Part shown: positions 60,721 to 64,000 of the stretch, in pieces | Layout: each line of letters starts with the position of its first letter | How positions within the stretch are numbered: the first letter of the stretch is position 1 | NCBI GenBank assembly: GCA_030549335.1 | Contig: CM060190.1 | Location: forward strand, 69,516,118-69,580,117 | Direction of reading: 5' to 3' | Source: Pontederia crassipes | Lineage: Eukaryota; Streptophyta; Magnoliopsida; Commelinales; Pontederiaceae | Length of the DNA stretch: 64,000 nucleotides | Notes under the pieces: generated by a model | What the model saw: only the letters and a program-made list of their open reading frames with translations | The model's database searches: none | What the model was told of the DNA's origin: nothing | Program-made: the position numbers and the translations under genes

Positions 60721-61299
60721 ATGTGCCATATCTTGCCTAGCAGCTTCATGGTTGCTTTCCCTAAGGTAACATGTAGAGATATCTTTACTAGGTTTGAGGG
60801 AGAATCTTTTTTTTCGCTGATCATGTTTTCTTCCTTCATAGTGTCTTCGAAAATAGCAAGCTCCATTAATGAAAATAGGGATTTTGGCAATGATGTCTTG
60901 GTGGGAACTTCTCATTGTATCTAAAACATAAGCCTCTTGCCACACAAGAACAATGTTCCTCGTCCCACAAGCATGCTGCTAGTGGTGAAGAGGTTGGTGC
61001 CTTCATGGTTACAACTGCAGGTGAAAGAGCGACTAGAGGTGATGCTGATGCATTTGTGAAGATGGAGCTGAGTGAGGACAGCTACAATGGATGGAGCCTT
61101 ATTATCTTGGCAAAGATTGATTATTTACTCAAATTCAAGAGCTAGACTTGTAAGTTTATATACAGCTCTTGGCTTGTGAATGCAAACATCAGCATTCAAC
61201 TCTTCTTTCAAGCCATGAAGGAGCACTCCCATGAGGCAATGTTTAGGCCAGTTGGTATCACGGGAAGATCTTTGAGCAAATTCTTGATGATACTGTTGA

Positions 61300-61497
61300 A
61301 CAACAACAACAAAGCCTTATCCCACTAGGTGGGGTCGGCTACATGGATCATACGACGCCATTCCGCTCTATTAGTAACTATATTCGTTGATCCATGTTCA
61401 TAAGATTCGACAGGATTTTACGCTGGCTGTCGGGGCCTAACACAACCCTCCTCCTTTATCCAGGCTTGGGACTGGCTATAAAACATAGACGGAGTTT
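61300..61497 (-). mobile_element. Au-type SINE, full length
   Basis: The most complete of the five copies, reverse-oriented: caacaacaacaaagcctta at one end, ggggtcggctacatggatc, gctggctgtcggggcctaac, cctcctcctttatccaggc and aaacatagacggag at the other. It gives the reference length (about 195 bases) for judging truncation in the others. It lies at the edge between gag-like sequence and the captured RNA-binding-protein segment. Confidence 0.85.
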
Positions 61498-61931
61498 TTA
61501 TTTGCAAACTATAAGCAAAAAAAAAAAATCAAAGAAACTACATCAGTATAGCCTCCCACAAAGCAAACCGAATTCATTGTAAAACAATTAAAAATCAAGT
61601 ACATCAATCCAGAAGCACTCACCAAAAGAGTATGATATGAAATACCTAATTAAAGCACAAGTCTATATAATGTATGTGCAAACATCTATCCCTCGGTAAG
61701 GGATGTGTATAGGCCATGATGCTGAGATAATTAGCCCATAAAACAAGAAAAGCCACTATAATATTTCAACTAGAAGTGACACCATATCCACATTAGAGAG
61801 CAACAAACTTCAACAGTCCAGATATAACAAAAGGTTATCTATGCAATCTTACAAGTCCACTCATATAACCAAAATTGTAACATAGAAAGAGGAAATATAA
61901 GGACTTGCATTGAAGGTAAAATTGCACTTAC

Positions 61932-62395
61932 CAGAAGATTTCCTCGGAGTAGCAAGACCAATGCGCATAGGTCTAGTAGAACAATATACACCATTCATTT
62001 CACTAATAGCAAGTTTCTTCTCATTCTCATCTCCGAATCTCACAAATCCATAACCTTTTGAGCGACCAGTGTTTACATCAATGACAACTTTTGCTCCTTT
62101 TACTGATGAATATTTATTAGAAAAAGTTTCTTGCAAAATGGTATAAGTAACATCAGACGCTAAATCCCCCACAAATATAGAGTGATCAGAAGTAATGTCC
62201 GGACGTTTATCACCCATGCTAAATGATGCCCAATTTAGACGATATGTCTGATCTGTGTTGGGCATATAATGTCCATTGTAGTTCTGAAGTACCTTTTCTG
62301 CTGCTTCATGAGAATGAAACTCCACAAAACCATATCCTTCTGACAGTCCTGTGTGCTTATTGCGGATAACTTTAATGGTCCCCAGTAAAGTCGCT
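61932..62395 (-). pseudogene. Fragment of an RBP45/47-type RNA-binding protein gene
   Basis: Encodes the end of one RRM (IKVIRNKHTGLSEGYGFVEF with the RNP1 octamer, then YRLNWASFSMGDKR) and a complete second RRM (IFVGDLASDVTYTILQETF as RNP2, GRSKGYGFVRF as RNP1, MNGVYCSTRPMRIGLATPRK). This is the layout of the plant oligouridylate-binding RBP45/RBP47 proteins. It stops at TCTTCTG|GTAAGTGC, a good splice donor, so it derives from genomic DNA rather than a finished mRNA. The first half of RRM1, the third RRM and all other exons are absent. Its 5' side continues directly, in the same frame, into gag-like sequence of the surrounding LTR element. The open frame over both runs 62541-61861. Whether it is expressed is unknown. 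Confidence 0.8.
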
Positions 62396-63405
62396 CGTCT
62401 TTTATGTGGGATGCAAAGATGTTCATCATGATTTTGGAATTCTACAGGTCCGTAATTTTTCATGCAATGCTTTGACAGCATCCACCCAATATAAAGTAGT
62501 ACATTCATGATTAATCCAAGCAAATAAATCAAGTGTATCACCTTTTAAGTACATGGAAGCAATGTCACCTTTTGCATCTTCCAGAGTTTCATAATAATGA
62601 TTTTTTTTCAACTTTGAGAATCCAACCATGAAGTTCACATCCTTCAAACTTGGAAAATTCCACTTGTGTGTGTGGACATCGGGAAAGGTGCTTGAGTCAT
62701 CATAGATTGTCTGCATCTTCTCCTGCTGTCCAATTAACATTGTCTCTGTCGAGGTCGATTGCCGCAGCCTTTCCTTTCACATGAGCATTGTAATTGACTG
62801 CTTCAAGTTGACGGGAACTTATTTCGGCTTTGAGTGCTACAACCTCAGCTGCTAATGCATCAATAGACTTTAATTTTGATGCAACAGAAGATAGTTGCAC
62901 AACAATTGAGTCTTATCCCCTCAAAAAAAAAAAAACAATTGAGTCTTATGGAGAATTCAATGTGTGCGTATTAGATGGAGGGGATGCAAGATTATTTTGG
63001 AAGCTTATGGAGTGTGTATTCACCATTATGGTATCGTTGTTGCTCTGATATCAATTTGATAGAGCATCAAACTTTTAGAACATAAATGAAAACAACATAA
63101 CGTGGGATTAAAAAATAACTGCCTGTATGGATTGGACAAATCTTTATCACTACAAGGTTTAACAACATAGCATACCCATCTCAAAAAACAACATAACATA
63201 CCTTTAAACAAATCCTAAACACATATTTATAGAAATACATACATAAAGTAACTAGTAAGTGATAAAGATAAAGAGGTAACGTGCTGGCAGTCAGTGGGCA
63301 CCCACTATGTGTTAGGTGATTTGATGATGGTGGTGAGAGATTTGAGATGCTGTTAAGAGGATTGTGATTGAGTAGCTCAACTTTACTATGGAGAATACTT
63401 CATCA

Positions 63406-64000
63406 TGTGCTCCAATGTTGTCAAACTCGTACATCGGAGTCGACACGGAAAGCCCGGGTAAACACATAAAACGTGAGATCGTAACACGACTCGTCCGATT
63501 CTACCGAAATCATATTTTCAATTAAATTAATATTGATTCTGCTTAGAACTAAATTACCTATAAATTAATTATTCAATATGATTTAGAAAATCTAATAATA
63601 ATTAATCATTGAGCATCTATGATTTAATAAGTTATAATAATTAATTTAAAAAGTTATAATAATTAATAAATTAGCAATACATTACATGAAAGAGCAGAAA
63701 AAAAAAAGCATGGAAAAATATAAACCAAAAATAAAATAAAGAGACTGCATTCTCTCTCCTCCATGAGATTACATGAGTCTTTTATTGCTGTCAAATCAGA
63801 AAAAAAAAGAGACTGTATCCTCCCTCTCTACTCCCAGAGTCTTCTGGAAACCCAAAAATTAAAAGATTATCGAGCAGAGTAGACAGAAAAAAAAGGAAAA
63901 AGACTGCATTTCTGGCACAAACCCAAAAATACTGGACAAAAAAAAGGACCGCAGGAGAAGAGAGGACGAGTCATTTTTCTGTCTCGTCCTCCTCCTGCTC
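63406..64000. other. AT-rich end of window, no gene
   Basis: Contains imperfect repeats of agagactgcattctctctcc-like words (63740, 63812, 63899) and A-runs. No last exon of ATP23 is recognisable. Confidence 0.4.

Larger units (their letters stand above)
57944..63405 (-). mobile_element. Fossil LTR retrotransposon (Ty3/gypsy-like), nested
   Basis: Two direct repeats of about 340 bases, 63058-63405 and 57944-58278, are its LTRs: both have cctttaaacaaatcctaaac, gggcacccaytat and cttcatcatgtgct. They are clearly diverged, so the element is old. Read on the minus strand, the 5' LTR ends TGCTCTATCA and is followed by TGATATCAGAGC, close to the initiator-tRNA-Met primer site. Gag-like sequence follows (about 62900-62400 and again 61300-61090), then aspartic-protease-like pieces (about 59530-59400 and 58640-58460). 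Reverse transcriptase and integrase are not seen. Inserted inside are two LINE fragments, an Au SINE and a piece of an RNA-binding-protein gene. Broken in many places; a non-autonomous fossil. Confidence 0.7.

Noticed and set aside
60915-61145. Plus-strand frame with a protein-like look (GDADAFVKMELSEDSY)
   Set aside because: The opposite strand here is gag-like sequence of the LTR fossil, and the plus frame has no family match.

Overview
The window is nuclear DNA of a flowering plant. The evidence is spliced genes with chloroplast or mitochondrial targeting (a PPR protein, a RETICULATA-like protein, an ATP23 protease), a UFM1 protease, a plant-only STICHEL-type DnaX-like protein, Au-type SINEs, plant Ty3/gypsy and SIRE-like Ty1/copia LTRs, L1-type LINEs and AT-rich MITEs. 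GC-rich first exons beside AT-rich introns lean weakly towards a monocot; the species cannot be told from the sequence alone.

Layout. 1-6.5 kb: a 3' LINE fragment, then a decayed Ty3/gypsy element carrying a LINE tail and an Au SINE, then the start of a second copy. 6.7-6.9 kb: a possible orphan last exon (+). 7.8-10.1 kb: intronless PPR gene (-). 11.6-12.3 kb: two-exon ubiquitin-like gene (-) with a (GA)n tract in its promoter. 13.4-15.4 kb: LTR-like block. 16.2-20.5 kb: eight-exon RETICULATA-related gene (-). 20.5-26 kb: AT-rich repeats, a 39-bp minisatellite and a MITE. 26.1-33.5 kb: complete 13-exon UFSP2-type gene (-) with a 1.15-kb foldback transposon and a SINE in one intron. 33.6-36.3 kb: intergenic, with an organelle rRNA-like fragment. 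36.3-42.1 kb: six-coding-exon STICHEL-like gene (-) with a solo SIRE-like LTR and a SINE in introns. 43.9-44.3 kb: possible two-exon end of a small membrane protein (+). 44.6-55.7 kb: repeat desert with two solo LTRs, a tandem duplication and MITEs. 55.8-56.8 kb: first four exons of ATP23 (+). 57.3-63.4 kb: SINE and a decayed minus-strand LTR element whose gag region is broken by a piece of an RBP45/47-type RNA-binding protein gene; two LINE fragments sit inside it. 63.4-64 kb: AT-rich, no gene seen.

The host genes do not form a pathway; they are independent housekeeping genes (organelle gene expression, leaf chloroplast development, UFM1 processing, epidermal cell shape, ATP synthase assembly). 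Exon models were read by eye from reading frame, GT/AG borders and remembered family sequences. Phases agree across every junction given, but no alignment was run.

The most interesting points are the gag/RRM chimera, the foldback element with a 9-bp target duplication, three solo LTRs with target duplications (two perfect, one 4 of 5), and a datable series of tandem duplication and MITE insertions at 50.7-54.3 kb.
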